Shown: positions 31,875 through 42,497, counted from the first letter of the stretch. The stretch is DNA of 64,000 nucleotides from Symsagittifera roscoffensis (GCF_963678635.1 NC_087066.1:66971477-67035476); one strand, 5' to 3'. Notes: generated by a model from the letters alone, not told the origin. Numbers and translations are program-made.

Positions 31875-33245
31875 AGAGGGTGTTCAGGGGTTGGTTCTTT
31901 CTTGAGTCGTGAGTCCTACAAAGAAAAGGGACATGAGTGTGAACTCCGATGAAATCTAAAGGCGCGGAAAAGAAAATTTAGTAAAAAATTATTGTTACTA
32001 GCATATTATAACTACTATATAAATCAATGACAATTTATTGCATGAAAATTTTCTGAATGGGTGAAACAGAAGAAATTTTAATCATTAGCTTACAAAGCGG
32101 AAATTCAGGGTGCAGTTGTATGCAGATTTTGATTGCTGTTTAGCGATAATGTGACAATTTTGCATCGTTGGGAATTTTGGGTATAGATAGTTAAGTCTGC
32201 TGCAAACTTCTGTAAATGACCACTGGCACTGTATCTTAAGACGTACTCAACATTCTGGGGTTCACTGACAGACGACGGCACGCGATGAGGACATCGATCT
32301 TGAGTCCGGAGAGTTTGTGCCAGTGGGTCATATTTGGAAGTTTGAACTTGAGCAATGCGAATAACATGATTTTGGGGAAAATAGATTTTTTCAAAAATTC
32401 GAATTGGACACGTCATGCTCAAGTTTCTCGCGACAACTGAAAAGATGGGTCATATTTGGAAGTTTGACCTTGAGAAAACGTTTAGTTTTGATTTTGGGGT
32501 GAAATGATATTTTTCAAAAGTTTGAATTGAGCATGTCATGCTCAAATTTCTCGCGACAACTAAAAGTATCAGAAAAATAAGATGAGAAGCTTCGAACTAC
32601 AATCGCGGGAAAGTAGTCAAAATAGCAGCGGGAAATTGCTATTGCTCTTTCGAACGAGAGTAGAGCTGTCTTATTCGTGGCAGGAGTTAGAAAATAATCG
32701 CGAGTGAAAAGAGAGAAAGTTCGAGTGGACCAGAGTGAACCTTCGGTGGAAAAGTGGACAACCGAAGTCTCGCAATGGTCCATAACCAAAACTTATTTTT
32801 TGAGCTAAAACTAATTCATTGCAAACGTCTCGAGATGAACTTAATTACACATCAGTTCTAGAGTTGCTCTATAGTTTAGGTACTTAATTCTAGAGGTCGT
32901 GTCGGTATGTGAGTACCAAATTTAATTTTCTTCAGTGTGTTTTATATTGTTATGTTGAGATAGGGAGAGTTTTTAGGTTGATCCATCTGAAATGTATCAA
33001 AGGTCCACTGTCTAATAAAAAGTAATTATTCGTAAGGTTCTGACCCTGTTTTTAACGGCGTTCGTGTATTTTAGCTCTTTCGAGACCTAAGTATGGGGCG
33101 TTCTTGTTTTCTAGAGTGGGGAGTACTTTGGTAGTTGGCTTTAAGCTGTAACAAATGTTTTAGTCTCATGTCGCAAGTGAACTGAATTGGCTCCGACCGC
33201 TTGAGGTAGAAAAAACACAAAAGATAGTGTCCCTCTTTTTTGTGT
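31875..33245 (+). repeat. LTR of family B, sense copy (3' end of B1)
   Basis: This follows the cargo stop. It aligns with 35,100-36,287 (same strand) and with the reverse complements of 33,246-34,552, 36,288-37,611 and 46,450-47,352. It contains the shared stretches GCTGTTTAGCGATA, TTTGGAAGTTTGA, GTCATGCTCAAGTTTCTCGCGAC and CTTTAAGCTGTAACA. The end is cut at GTGTCCCT, before the terminal CGAAGTAGGCGACTGTTA seen in other copies. The exact LTR start is not determined. Confidence 0.6.
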
Positions 33246-34552
33246 AACAGTCGCCTACTTCGGTCACATATGAGGCTTAAGAAGAATAGGCCCTAAAACC
33301 ATTGGCTCAAGAGTGTTTTTTAACCTCAAAACGGTCGGAGCCAATTCGGTTCGCTTGCGACATGAGACTAAAAACCCGTTACAGCTTAAAGGCCACTACC
33401 AAAATATCCCCCCCCCTACTCTAGAAAATAAGAACGTCCCCATACTTAGGTCTCAAAATACACAAAATACACGAACGCCGTTAAAAACAGGGTCGGAACA
33501 ATCCGCACAGTTACTTTTTACTAGACAGTGAAACTTTGATCCGTTTCAGATGGATCAACCTGAAACTCGCCTTATCTCAACATAACAATCATAAAACACA
33601 CTCAAGAAAACTAAATTGAGAACTCACATGTCGGCACAGTCGGGAATTAGAGGTAACTAAATTAATGAGCAACTCGAGAATTAAGTATAATAACTTAAGA
33701 ACTTTAATACTAATCAGTTTTAATTAGGAAAACAAGTTTTGACTCTAGTAATGAAGTTTTTGTCTGAACTATTGGGACACCCCAGCTGTCCACCTTTCCA
33801 CTGAGGGTTCACTCAAGTTCAGCTCGAATAATCGTGATCTTCTTTCGCAATCGTTTCTTCTCCTATTTCAGGATAAGAAGGCTCTCGCGTTTTGTTTTGT
33901 ATCTGGAAATTGCGAATAGCAATTTCCCCTCTGCTTTTTAGGTACTTTCCCGTGATTGTAATTTGGATGTTCTGATCTTATTTTTCTGATATTTTCAGTT
34001 GTCGCGAGAAAGTTGAGCATGACAGGCTCCATTTGAAATTTTGAAAATTAAATTTCCTCCCAAAATTGCGTGTTTCGTGATCTCAAGGTCAAACTTCCAA
34101 ATATGACCGACTGGCACATACTCCCCGGGCTCAAGATCGATGTCATTATCGCGTGTTGCCGTCTGCCAGTGAATCCCCAGAATTCTGAGTGTTGCTCAAG
34201 ATACAGTGCCAGTGGTAATTTACAGAAGTTTACAGCAGATTTAATTTTATATACGCCCCAAAACTCACGACCATGCAAAATTGTCACACTATCGCTAAAC
34301 AGCAATCAAAATCTGCATACACCTGCACCTTAAATATCCGCTTTTGAAGCTTATGTTTATAATTTTTTTTGTACTATCCAATCAGGAAATTGTCATGCAA
34401 CATTTTGATTTATATAATAACTATAGCATATTACTAACAATACTTTGTTTCGTTAAAATTTCTTTTCCGTGACCTCGGATTTTATCAGAAATCACACTCG
34501 AGCACCTTCCTTTCCCTCTCAAGACTCGAGAAACCCACATTGAGCTCCCTGC
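33246..34552 (-). repeat. LTR of family B, antisense copy, head-to-head with the previous one
   Basis: It starts with TGTAACAGTCGCCTACTTCG, the complement of the LTR 3' terminus, and runs back through the LTR to the C-terminal domain at 34,553. With 31,875-33,245 it forms an inverted repeat with arms of about 1.3 kb. The arms differ by many substitutions, so they are not a recent fold-over copy. Confidence 0.65.
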
Positions 34553-35097
34553 TCACTTCGTTTTCCTAGCCTTCGAAGTGCTAGGACCTGATGAATTTGA
34601 CACCGTGATCTGTCTTAGTAGCGCCTCCTCATCATCAGAACTGATCACAATTTCTTCCCATGCTCTCAATTGTTCGTAAGATCGCATCCACTCCCTCTGC
34701 TCTTGCAACCTCGCTGCCTGATTCGGTAAACCTTTCGTTTTCAATTCCCTGTTCAAGCAAAAGGAATTGTGCATGCTCAAGCTCACCTTCTTCGCCTCCA
34801 GTATCGACTCTCTTGCTTTGGTTTTGTCTCTAGACACCCTACCAACTCTCTTCCAACCAGTGGTGATCGCATTTCGATGGTTCAGCAGAGGTCTCTTGAA
34901 GGCTTCCGGGCCTATCTCCGCAAGGAACTGTCGATATTCCTTCTGACTTTTCTTCAAGTGATCCTTCGTCGCCGTATACAACCAAGATGTCAACGTCGCT
35001 CGAAACCACGGAAAGAACCTGATGCGACTCCACACGTGCCTGACTTCCATTGGCATGGCTAATACCTTGCATACAGTCTCAAACAACTCGAGTCTCT
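34553..35097 (-). pseudogene. Conserved C-terminal domain of the family B cargo, copy 2
   Basis: A 177-codon frame (34,553-35,086) matches the end of the domain at 37,612-38,121 almost residue for residue, and B1 more distantly. It is cut at its N-terminal side by the tandem-duplication join at about 35,097, so the preceding part of the protein is missing. Confidence 0.6.
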
Positions 35098-36287
35098 AAG
35101 GCAGATTACGATGTCGAATGTGTCAGTACCTCGAAGACAAGGAGCACGAACTGAAGAGGGTGTTCAGGGGTTGGTTCTTTCTTGAGTCGTGAGTCCTACA
35201 AAGAAAAGGCGCGGAAAAGAAAATTTAATAAAAAATTATTCTTACAAGCATATTATACCTACTATATAAATCAATGACAATTTATTGCATGAAAATTTTT
35301 TGAATGGGTGAAACAAAAGAAATTTTAAACATTATCTTACAAACGTGCAGGTGTATGCAGATTTTGATTGCTGTTTAGCGATAATGTGACAATTTTGCAT
35401 CGTTGGGAATTTTGGGTTGTAGATAGTTAAGTCTGCTGCAAACTTCTGTAAATGGCCACTGGCACTGTATCTTAAGAGATGGAAAAGATGGGTCATATTT
35501 GGAAGTTTGATCTTGAGAAAACGTTTAGTCTTGATTTTGGGGTGAAATGGTATTTTTCAAAAGTTCGAATTGAGCATGTCATGCTCAAGTTTCTCGCGAC
35601 AACTAAAAGTATCAGAAAAATAAGATGAGAAGCTTCGAACTACAATCGCGGGAAAGTAATCAAAATAGCAGCGGGAAATTGATATTGCTCTTTCGAACGA
35701 GAGTAGAGCTGTCTTATTCGTGGCAGGAGTTAGAAAATAATTGCGAGTGAAAAAAGAGCAAGTTCGAGTGGACCAGAGTGAACCTTCGGTGGAAAAGTGG
35801 ACAACCGAAGTCTCGCAATGGTCCATAACCAAAACTTATTTTTTGAGCTAAAACTAATTCATTGCAAACGTCTCGAGTTGAACTTAATTACACATCAGTT
35901 CTAGAGTTGCTCTTTAGTTTAGGTACTTAATTCTAGATGTCGTGTCGGTGAGTACCAAATTTAATTTTCTTCAGTTTGTTTTATATTGTTATGTTGAGAT
36001 AGGGAGAGTTTTTAGGTTGATCCATCTGAAATGTATCAAAGGTCCACTGTCTAATAAAAAGTAATTATACGTAAGGTTCTGACCCTGTTTTTAACCGCGT
36101 TCGTGTATTTTAGCTCCTTCGAGACCTAAGTATGGGGCGTGCTTGTTTTCTAGAGTGGGGCGTAATTTGGTAGTTGGCTTTAAGCTGTAACAAAGGTTTT
36201 AGTCTCATGTCGCAAGTGAACTGAATTGGCTCCGACTGCTTGAGGTAGAAAAAACACAAAAGATAGTGTCCCTGACTCTTGTGTAAC
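35098..36287 (+). repeat. Tandem unit 2: sense cargo tail plus sense LTR
   Basis: The first 120 or so bases repeat 31,813-31,930 (end of the cargo domain), then the LTR follows. Relative to unit 1 it lacks about 34 bases near 35,210 and about 200 bases near 35,478. Its 3' end is cut at GACTCTT, a few bases further than in unit 1, before the antisense LTR begins. Confidence 0.65.
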
Positions 36288-37611
36288 AGTCGCCTACTTC
36301 GGTCACAAATGAGGCTTAAGAAGAATAGGCCCTAAAACCATTGGCTCAAGAGTAAGGGACACTATCTCTCGTGTTTTTTAACCTCAAAACGGTCGGAGCC
36401 AATTCGGTTCGCTTGCGACATGAGACTAAAAACCCGTTACAGCTTAAAGACCACTACCAAAATATCCCCCCCTACTCTAGAAAATAAGAACGTCCCCATA
36501 TTTAGCTCTCAAAATGCCGAAAATACACGAACGCCGTTAGAAACAGGGTCGGAACAATCCTCACAGTTACTTTTTACTAGACAGTGAAACTTTGATCCAT
36601 TTCAGATAGATCAACCTAAAACTCGCCTTATCTCAATATAACAATCATAAAACACGCACTCAAGAAAACTAAACTGAGAACTCACATGTCGGCACAGTCG
36701 CGAATTAGAGGAACTAAATTAATGAGCAACTCGAGAATTAAGTATGATAACTTCAGAAGTTTAATACTAATCAGTTTTAATAAGAAAACAAGTTTTGACT
36801 CTAGTAATGAAGTTGTTGTCTGAACCATTGGGACACCCCAGATGTCCACCTTTCCACTGAGGGTTCACTCAACTTCAGCTCGAATAATCGTGATCTTCTT
36901 TCGCAATCGTTTCTTCTCCTATTTCAGGATAAGAAGGCTCTACTCGCGTTTTGTTTTGTATCTGGAAATTGCGAATAGCAATTTCCCGCTGCTTTTTGGG
37001 TACTTTCCCGCGATTGTAATTCGGATGTTCTGATCTTATTTTTCTGATATTTTCAGTTGTCGCGAGATAGTTGAGCATGACAGGCTCCATTCGAAATTTT
37101 GAAAATTAAATTTCCTCCCAAAATTGCGTGTTTCGTGATCTCAAGGTCAAACTTCGAAATATGACCGACTGGCACATACTCCCCGGACTCAAGATCGATG
37201 TCATTATCGCGTATTGCCGTCTGCCAGTGAATCTCCAGAATTCTGAGTGTAGCTCAAGATACAGTGCCAGTGGTAATTTACAGAAGTTTACAGCAGATTT
37301 AATTTTATATACGCCCCAAAACTCACGACCATGCAAAATTGTCACCCTATCGCTAAACAGCAATCAAAGTCTGCATACACCTGCACCTTAAATATCTGCT
37401 TTTGACGCTTATGTTTAAAAAATTTTTTTGTACTATCCAGTCAGGAAAATGTCATGCAACATTTTGATTTATATAATAACTATAGCATATTACTAACAAT
37501 ACTTTGTTTCGTTAAAATTTCTTTTCCGTGACCTCGGATTTTATCCGAGTTCACACTCGAGCACCTTCCTTTACCTCTCAAGACTCGAGAAACCCACATT
37601 GAGCTCCCTGC
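36288..37611 (-). repeat. 3' LTR of copy B2
   Basis: In sense orientation (minus) this follows the B2 cargo stop at 37,612. It is collinear with 33,246-34,552 and with the 5' LTR at 46,450-47,352. The LTR 3' terminus reads ...CGAAGTAGGCGACTGTTACA in sense. Confidence 0.65.
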
Positions 37612-38565
37612 TCACTTGGTATTCCTAGCCTTCGAAGTGCTAGGACCTGATGAATTTGACACCGTGATCTGTCTTAGTAGCGCCTCCTCATCATCAGAAC
37701 TGATCACAATTTCTTCCCATGCTCTCAATTGTTCGTAAGATCGCATCCACTCCCTCTGCTCTTGCAACCTCGCTGCCTGATTCGGTAAACCTTTCGTTTT
37801 CAATTCCCTGTTCAAGCAAAAGGAATTGTGCATGCTCAAGCTCACGTTCTTCGCCTCCAGTATCGACTCTATTGCTTTGGTTTTATCTCTAGACACCCTA
37901 CCAACTCTCTTCCAACCAGTGGTGATCGCATTTCGATGGTTCAGCAGAGGTCTCTTGAAGGCTTCCGGGCCTATCTCCGCCAGGAACTGTCGATATTCCT
38001 TCTGACTTTTCTTCAAGTGATCCTTCGTCGCCGTATACAATCAAGATGTCAACGTCGCTCGAAACCACGGAAAGAACCTGATGCGACTCCACACGTGCCT
38101 GACTTCCATTGGCATGGCTAATACCTTGCATACAGTCTCAAACAACTCGAGTCTCCTGTTGTAATCTATAGCGTGTACCGATTCTAGCGTAGGTGCCTTT
38201 GACTCCCTGTACTTCATTACATTTTCTTCGATCCATCGTAATGCCAACATCGTGCTCACTACCAAGATGGCCACCTTTTGCTGATGATCGGGCAATCCGA
38301 TTGACCGAATTTCTTCTACATCCCACACTAAGCAAGGGTTTGTATGCTCTGGGTACCACACTGTTTGTGCCAAGCAGTGGCATGGGCACTCTCCATGTGT
38401 AATTTCTATTCTTCGGAGATTGCGTTCTTCCGAGGCTTTCAGCAGAGGCTCCAGTTCCATCATCTTCTCGTGCACCACATCATCTTCCTCCGGCATTGCG
38501 ACATTCCCCATCGGATTCCCGGTGGCATTCTTCAAGACTGTTTTCTCTGGAGGCTCTTCTGGTAA
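37612..38565 (-). pseudogene. Conserved C-terminal domain of the family B cargo, copy in B2, with deletion junction
   Basis: Two frames (38,041-38,535 and 37,612-38,040) together give the longest version of the domain. The second begins where the first stops, after a one-codon break near 38,041 (Trp or Leu context). The upstream end joins directly to the RNase H tail at about 38,550-38,570. In B1 those two points lie about 11.2 kb apart (19,785 and about 30,950). B2 therefore lost the linker, integrase, both SGNH-like segments and the helical cargo in one deletion, yet this domain stayed. Confidence 0.65.
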
Positions 38566-39060
38566 TTAGGGGTGATCTTGTATCGGTTTGCCTGACTTGT
38601 CGAGCCATCTTGTGAGTGGAAGACTATCATACATTTCTTTATCCATGAAGGACAAGCCTTCTTTTATTTCTGGCCTATTCGCCTCCCTCTGTTCCTGTCT
38701 CCCGTAGAACTCCGTCTTCTTACTCAAGCTATCGGCATTTTGATGTTTATCCCTTGTTCTGTGCTCAATTATCATTTTGTACCCGTCCAGCCGAACTATA
38801 CACCTCCCAATGTAGCCCTGGTCCATTGAGTACGTCTTCAGCCAGCTGAGTGCCCTGTTGTCGACTCGCAGCTTGAATGGCTCACTGCCTAGGTATGCTC
38901 TATATTTCTCGACAAAGGTAACATCTCCGCTTTCGGCGCCCCGTACTTCATTTCCGTATCACTCAAGAGTTTGCTTCCGTATGCTATTGGTCTCAAGACT
39001 GTCCTCCCGTTCCATTCCTATTCTTGATGGAGAATTCCAGAAATCGCGACTACCGACGCA
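38566..39060 (-). pseudogene. Element B2 RNase H
   Basis: It carries the RNase H segment with the LDTDAS motif (in the overlapping RT frame, near 39,060), then IAYGSKLLSD and GYKMIIEHRTRDKHQNADSLS, ending at LTRWLDKSGKP. The frame breaks after ILHQE (stop near 39,018) and again near 38,830-38,930. Compared with B1, the same landmarks lie at 19,260-19,770. Confidence 0.75.
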
Positions 39061-39893
39061 TCCGTATCCAGCACGTACAACTCTTTCTCCGTTGGCATCC
39101 CTAACACTGGTGCCTCGCACAACTCTTTCTTTATTCTCTGGAATGATTCTTCAGCTGCGTTGTTCCACGTGAACTTCTTGCCCTTGTGTCTCATTAATTG
39201 TTGCATCGGGTATACTTTATCCGCATAACCCGTGATGAATTCCCTGTAATAGTTCGCGAAACCCAGGAAGCTCATCAACTGGTGTTCCGTTTTTGGCGAT
39301 TTCCAAGTTAGCACTGCTTTAACTGCATCTGGATCTGGTCTGATGCCGTGCCTGTCCACCATCCTCCCCAAGTATTTTATTGAATCCTTGAGTATTTCGC
39401 AATTTGATGGTTTGAACTTTAGCCCCGACCCCTTCATGCATGTAAATACCTCGTCCAGTCGCTCTATGTGGTCCTCCAGTGTAGGCGTCGCTATTACCAC
39501 GTCATCCACGTAGCACATTACCAGATTGCCATACTTCTTTGTCACACCTATCAATGCATGTGCCATTAACCGTTGAAATGTAGCCGTGGCATTGCAAAGA
39601 CCAAACGGCATCCGTTTCCATTGAAACAGCCCTAACTCGCAGGCGAACCCTGTTTTGTCCCTGTCCTGCTTCCTCAACGGGACTTGACAAAAGGCCGAAC
39701 CTAAATCAAGAGTCGTAAAAAATTGTGCATCACCTAACTTCGAAACGCTCTCATCATTCCTAGGTATGGGATAGGCATCCTTCACCGTGACGCAGTTCAG
39801 GTACCTAAAGTCACAACAAAACCTCAATTGGTCGCCTTTCTTTTTGGCCATCACTACTCCACACGCCCACGGTGATTTGAATGGTTCTATCAT
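39018..39893 (-). CDS. pol: Element B2 reverse transcriptase
   Basis: This 291-codon frame holds nearly the complete Ty3/gypsy RT: SPWACGVVMAKKKG, FCCDFRYLN, FTTLDLGSAF, FGLCNATATFQRLM and MCYVDDV (YVDD box, about 39,500-39,520), then the thumb (LGRMVDRHGIRPDPDAV) and the start of RNase H. It is separated from the protease frame by a deletion of about 25 bases near 39,925 that shifts the frame (B1 retains those bases at about 18,385-18,410). The catalytic residues are present, but the polyprotein as a whole cannot be made in one frame. Confidence 0.85.
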   Translation of the reverse strand: MIEPFKSPWACGVVMAKKKGDQLRFCCDFRYLNCVTVKDAYPIPRNDESVSKLGDAQFFTTLDLGSAFCQVPLRKQDRDKTGFACELGLFQWKRMPFGLCNATATFQRLMAHALIGVTKKYGNLVMCYVDDVVIATPTLEDHIERLDEVFTCMKGSGLKFKPSNCEILKDSIKYLGRMVDRHGIRPDPDAVKAVLTWKSPKTEHQLMSFLGFANYYREFITGYADKVYPMQQLMRHKGKKFTWNNAAEESFQRIKKELCEAPVLGMPTEKELYVLDTDASVVAISGILHQE

Positions 39894-39913
39894 GTCATAC
39901 TCTAGTAGTGTCT

Positions 39914-41131
39914 CTATCTCTTTCCTTTACGCCTCGCCCCCTCCCTGTGCGGTACCGCGGACTTCTCAAGCTCTATTTCATGTTCAACAAAATTACAACA
40001 TCCAATGTCTGCTTTATGTCTCGAAAAAACTTCCCCGTTCCGCTCTAGTACGTCCTTGATGGTCTCGAGTTGTTCATCCGTTACCTTACCCCTTAAATGC
40101 TCTATTTCAGGTAAAACTGGTTTATCCATTTGCATTTCCTCTATTGTTGGTCTTTCTGGTAAATTTGAACAACTCGATAGTCGATCGTCTGTCTCTGACT
40201 TAAGTGACTGTACAAGACCTGATGAACTTTTTATTTTATTCAATCGTCTCAAGATACAAATCTTGTACCTGTGATTGGGGCATTCAACTACTTCAATCTC
40301 TTTTACATTTTCAGTCATTTCATATCGAGTTTTCACGGGTAAGGCATATCCCAACTTCCTTACCCTCTGGATTGTTATGGGTATGTCAAGAGTATTCAAC
40401 AAGACACTGACGCAGTGACCGCTCTTGGTTATCGAGAAGGATCTTCCTAAAACAGCAGCACTTTGACTGTTTAGATTGGGAACAATGCAAACTTGCTTAC
40501 CATCACTTAACTCATTAAAATTTATCATCCGTAAGCCTACAATTGCCGCTTCGTTCGCTTTAAGCCTTACCCTTCTACTCAAGAACACTGGCACTTTATT
40601 CTCTTTTGCCATTATCAGATTTACCGGTTTAATTACGTACTTCCTAACCGGGTCTCTGCCTAAAATGAACTGGTCAGACTCGTCTTGGTTTTCCACCACT
40701 AAAAAACTTATCCACAGGTTGCGTTCCCCTAGGCTTAGGGCTATTATTGGTGTTCTGCCTAGTAACCGCAGCGCCCCTTTGTTCGCAGCTGATAGCCGTA
40801 TTCTTGAGTCTATCAAGTTCTCTTTGTCAAAACCCATTCGTTCCCAAGTTTCGATTGGTATAACACTCAAGACCGCTCCCGTATCAAGTAATCCATGTAA
40901 TTGAGTCTTTTTGCCACTTATGTCAAGCACGTGTCCAATCGATCTCACTTTTAGTTCTTCTTTGCCCACGTAGATCTGCCCCACTAGATCTTCATCACAT
41001 GTTATCATGGTTTTCGTATAGATGTTTATCCCATCTATGTTTAGCATCACCTCATGCGGACCATAAGCTTCTGTATATCTGTTTTCAACACGGACTGACT
41101 TGCTGCCACCTCTCGTGAGTAGCGCCCTCAA
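39914..41131 (-). CDS. Element B2 aspartic protease and spacer to RT
   Basis: This 405-codon frame contains GLLDTGAVLSVIPIETW (catalytic DTG near 40,880) and FILGRD near 40,670, the two hallmarks of a retropepsin. Directly after FILGRD, about 45 bases present in B1 (about 17,615-17,660) are missing in B2 without breaking the frame. The C-terminal part (KSETDDRLSSCSN onward) is the spacer to RT. It ends in a frameshift before the RT frame. Confidence 0.8.
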   Translation of the reverse strand: MRALLTRGGSKSVRVENRYTEAYGPHEVMLNIDGINIYTKTMITCDEDLVGQIYVGKEELKVRSIGHVLDISGKKTQLHGLLDTGAVLSVIPIETWERMGFDKENLIDSRIRLSAANKGALRLLGRTPIIALSLGERNLWISFLVVENQDESDQFILGRDPVRKYVIKPVNLIMAKENKVPVFLSRRVRLKANEAAIVGLRMINFNELSDGKQVCIVPNLNSQSAAVLGRSFSITKSGHCVSVLLNTLDIPITIQRVRKLGYALPVKTRYEMTENVKEIEVVECPNHRYKICILRRLNKIKSSSGLVQSLKSETDDRLSSCSNLPERPTIEEMQMDKPVLPEIEHLRGKVTDEQLETIKDVLERNGEVFSRHKADIGCCNFVEHEIELEKSAVPHREGARRKGKR

Positions 41132-41146
41132 GGCTCTAGACGTCGT

Positions 41147-41930
41147 CTATGGGCTTATCGCACTCAAGTAATCTGCGTACACGTCAATTTGCTTTATAGT
41201 TTGATCGCTTGGTTCGTTCAAGTTCCTCGTTACTTCATGGCCGCCCACAGTGATTATTGACATTATTCTGGCCCCGATCTTTGTTATGCCGAATGGCTTT
41301 CCCGTCACCATTTTCAGAGTGTTGCAATTTCCACTCGTTGTCGACCCTGCTACGGCTTCTGGTACCGGCACCGACCAACCTGACGTCTCATTTAACTTCT
41401 GCTTTTCGATCTCCTGTTTCAATCGTTGTTCTATTTCCTTCGTCGCTAAGTCCTGTTTGACTTTGATAGCCTCTGCCGCCGCTTTCTCATAATTTATCTC
41501 TAGGGCATTTCTGGCCGTGGCTTCTGTTGCACGGTTGACTTGCGTTACGGCTTTCACCGTTTTCTTTGGCAGTTCGGCACTCGGTGCTTCCGAATGTCTT
41601 GTTTCATACTCGGTTTGTCTGTTTTTCTGGTTCTGCACCGCCGCTAACGCCAACTTATGCTTGGGGTGACTCTGGTTCTTCACTGCCTCCCAAAACAAAG
41701 AAAAGCCCATCCTAAAGTGCCCCTCTTGATTGCAGAAGAAACATCTCGCACCTATCTTGATGATCAAGCCACTATAACACTCGTGTTCCTCCATCTGGCT
41801 CATATCTTCCTCATCGGGTGCATATTCCAGACTCTTCCTGCCCTGTTTGTATGTCCTGCAATCTGCCACGTGATGATCAGCTGACCCGCAGTTTGCGCAT
41901 GATCTACGTTTGTCCTTGTCATCTCTCGGC
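41147..41930 (-). pseudogene. gag: Element B2 nucleocapsid and NC-PR spacer
   Basis: Two zinc knuckles are recognisable. One is CANC-x4-H-x4-C (41,858-41,899), which lies in this frame upstream of the Met at 41,869. The other is CFFC-x4-H, whose last Cys is replaced (RMGFSLF) near 41,705-41,745. A helical, charged spacer with Ala/Glu/Lys repeats follows to about 41,400. A break at 41,147 separates it from the protease frame. Confidence 0.6.
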
Positions 41931-42477
41931 TTGTACCATGACGACCTTTGTGGTTGACTCCTCCCTGCATATTCCTGTTATCTGAATATGAGTACTTCTT
42001 GGGTTTCATTAGCATGTACTCTCTTGACTTCTGTCTCATTTCTTCAGGAGTCGGTGCACTATCTTTCGACAGTGTGTAGTACGTTGCTAACATTTTTCTC
42101 AAGTCGTCACTTTTCACCCCATCGATGAACTTCGAGGCAATGCTAAAGTTCCTTCTGTTTGTTAACTCTTCAGGATCACTCCTTCGTCTCAAGCTCTCGA
42201 GATCATCTAGGAACCGATCAATTGATTCATCGTCCCTTTGCCTTCTTTTCTCGAATCTCATCATCGCTTGGTGACCCTTCATGCCTGACCCGAATCGATT
42301 CAACAATATCTCAAAGATCTTGTCCGCTGTGTCGCGTTTCTCTTCTTTCTTTGCAACTACGCATTTCAATGCCGTGCCTTCTAAGTTACTGAGTATCGCT
42401 GTGCAGGCTTGTCTCTCGTCGTTCAAGTTGTCCTGTTCCAAATTTAGTCTCATGGTTCTACCCAGGTATCGATACAT
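41800..42477 (-). CDS. gag: Element B2 Gag capsid
   Basis: This 225-codon frame has the retrotransposon gag core: LSNLEGTALKCVV, IFEILLNRFGSG, then RRQRDDESIDRFLDDLESLRRR (the conserved QxxxESIDxFLxxL-like helix) and FIDGVKSDDLRKML. The last 40 or so codons are out of register with the zinc knuckle. It follows the coiled-coil Gag part after a TAA (42,498-42,500) and a two-base loss near 42,450. Confidence 0.75.
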   Translation of the reverse strand: MYRYLGRTMRLNLEQDNLNDERQACTAILSNLEGTALKCVVAKKEEKRDTADKIFEILLNRFGSGMKGHQAMMRFEKRRQRDDESIDRFLDDLESLRRRSDPEELTNRRNFSIASKFIDGVKSDDLRKMLATYYTLSKDSAPTPEEMRQKSREYMLMKPKKYSYSDNRNMQGGVNHKGRHGTSREMTRTNVDHAQTAGQLIITWQIAGHTNRAGRVWNMHPMRKI

Positions 42478-42497
42478 CCGTCTGAGTCATCCTTAAA

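Larger units (their letters stand above)
31813..35096. repeat. Tandem duplication unit 1 (3.28 kb, itself a palindrome)
   Basis: The unit runs from the end of the cargo C-terminal domain (+) through a sense LTR, an antisense LTR and an antisense copy of the same C-terminal domain. The same order follows immediately at 35,098-38,154. The join is ...CTCTAAG followed by GCAGATTACG. Confidence 0.7.
35098..38154. repeat. Tandem duplication unit 2 (3.06 kb)
   Basis: This is the second copy of the unit at 31,813-35,096, with the same four parts in the same order. It merges on the right into the still continuous copy B2. Confidence 0.7.

Noticed and set aside
31875-37611. DIRS-type or other element with inverted terminal repeats
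   Set aside because: Integrase, aspartic protease and a tRNA-type primer-binding site are present and B2 has direct LTRs. The inversions are local rearrangements.
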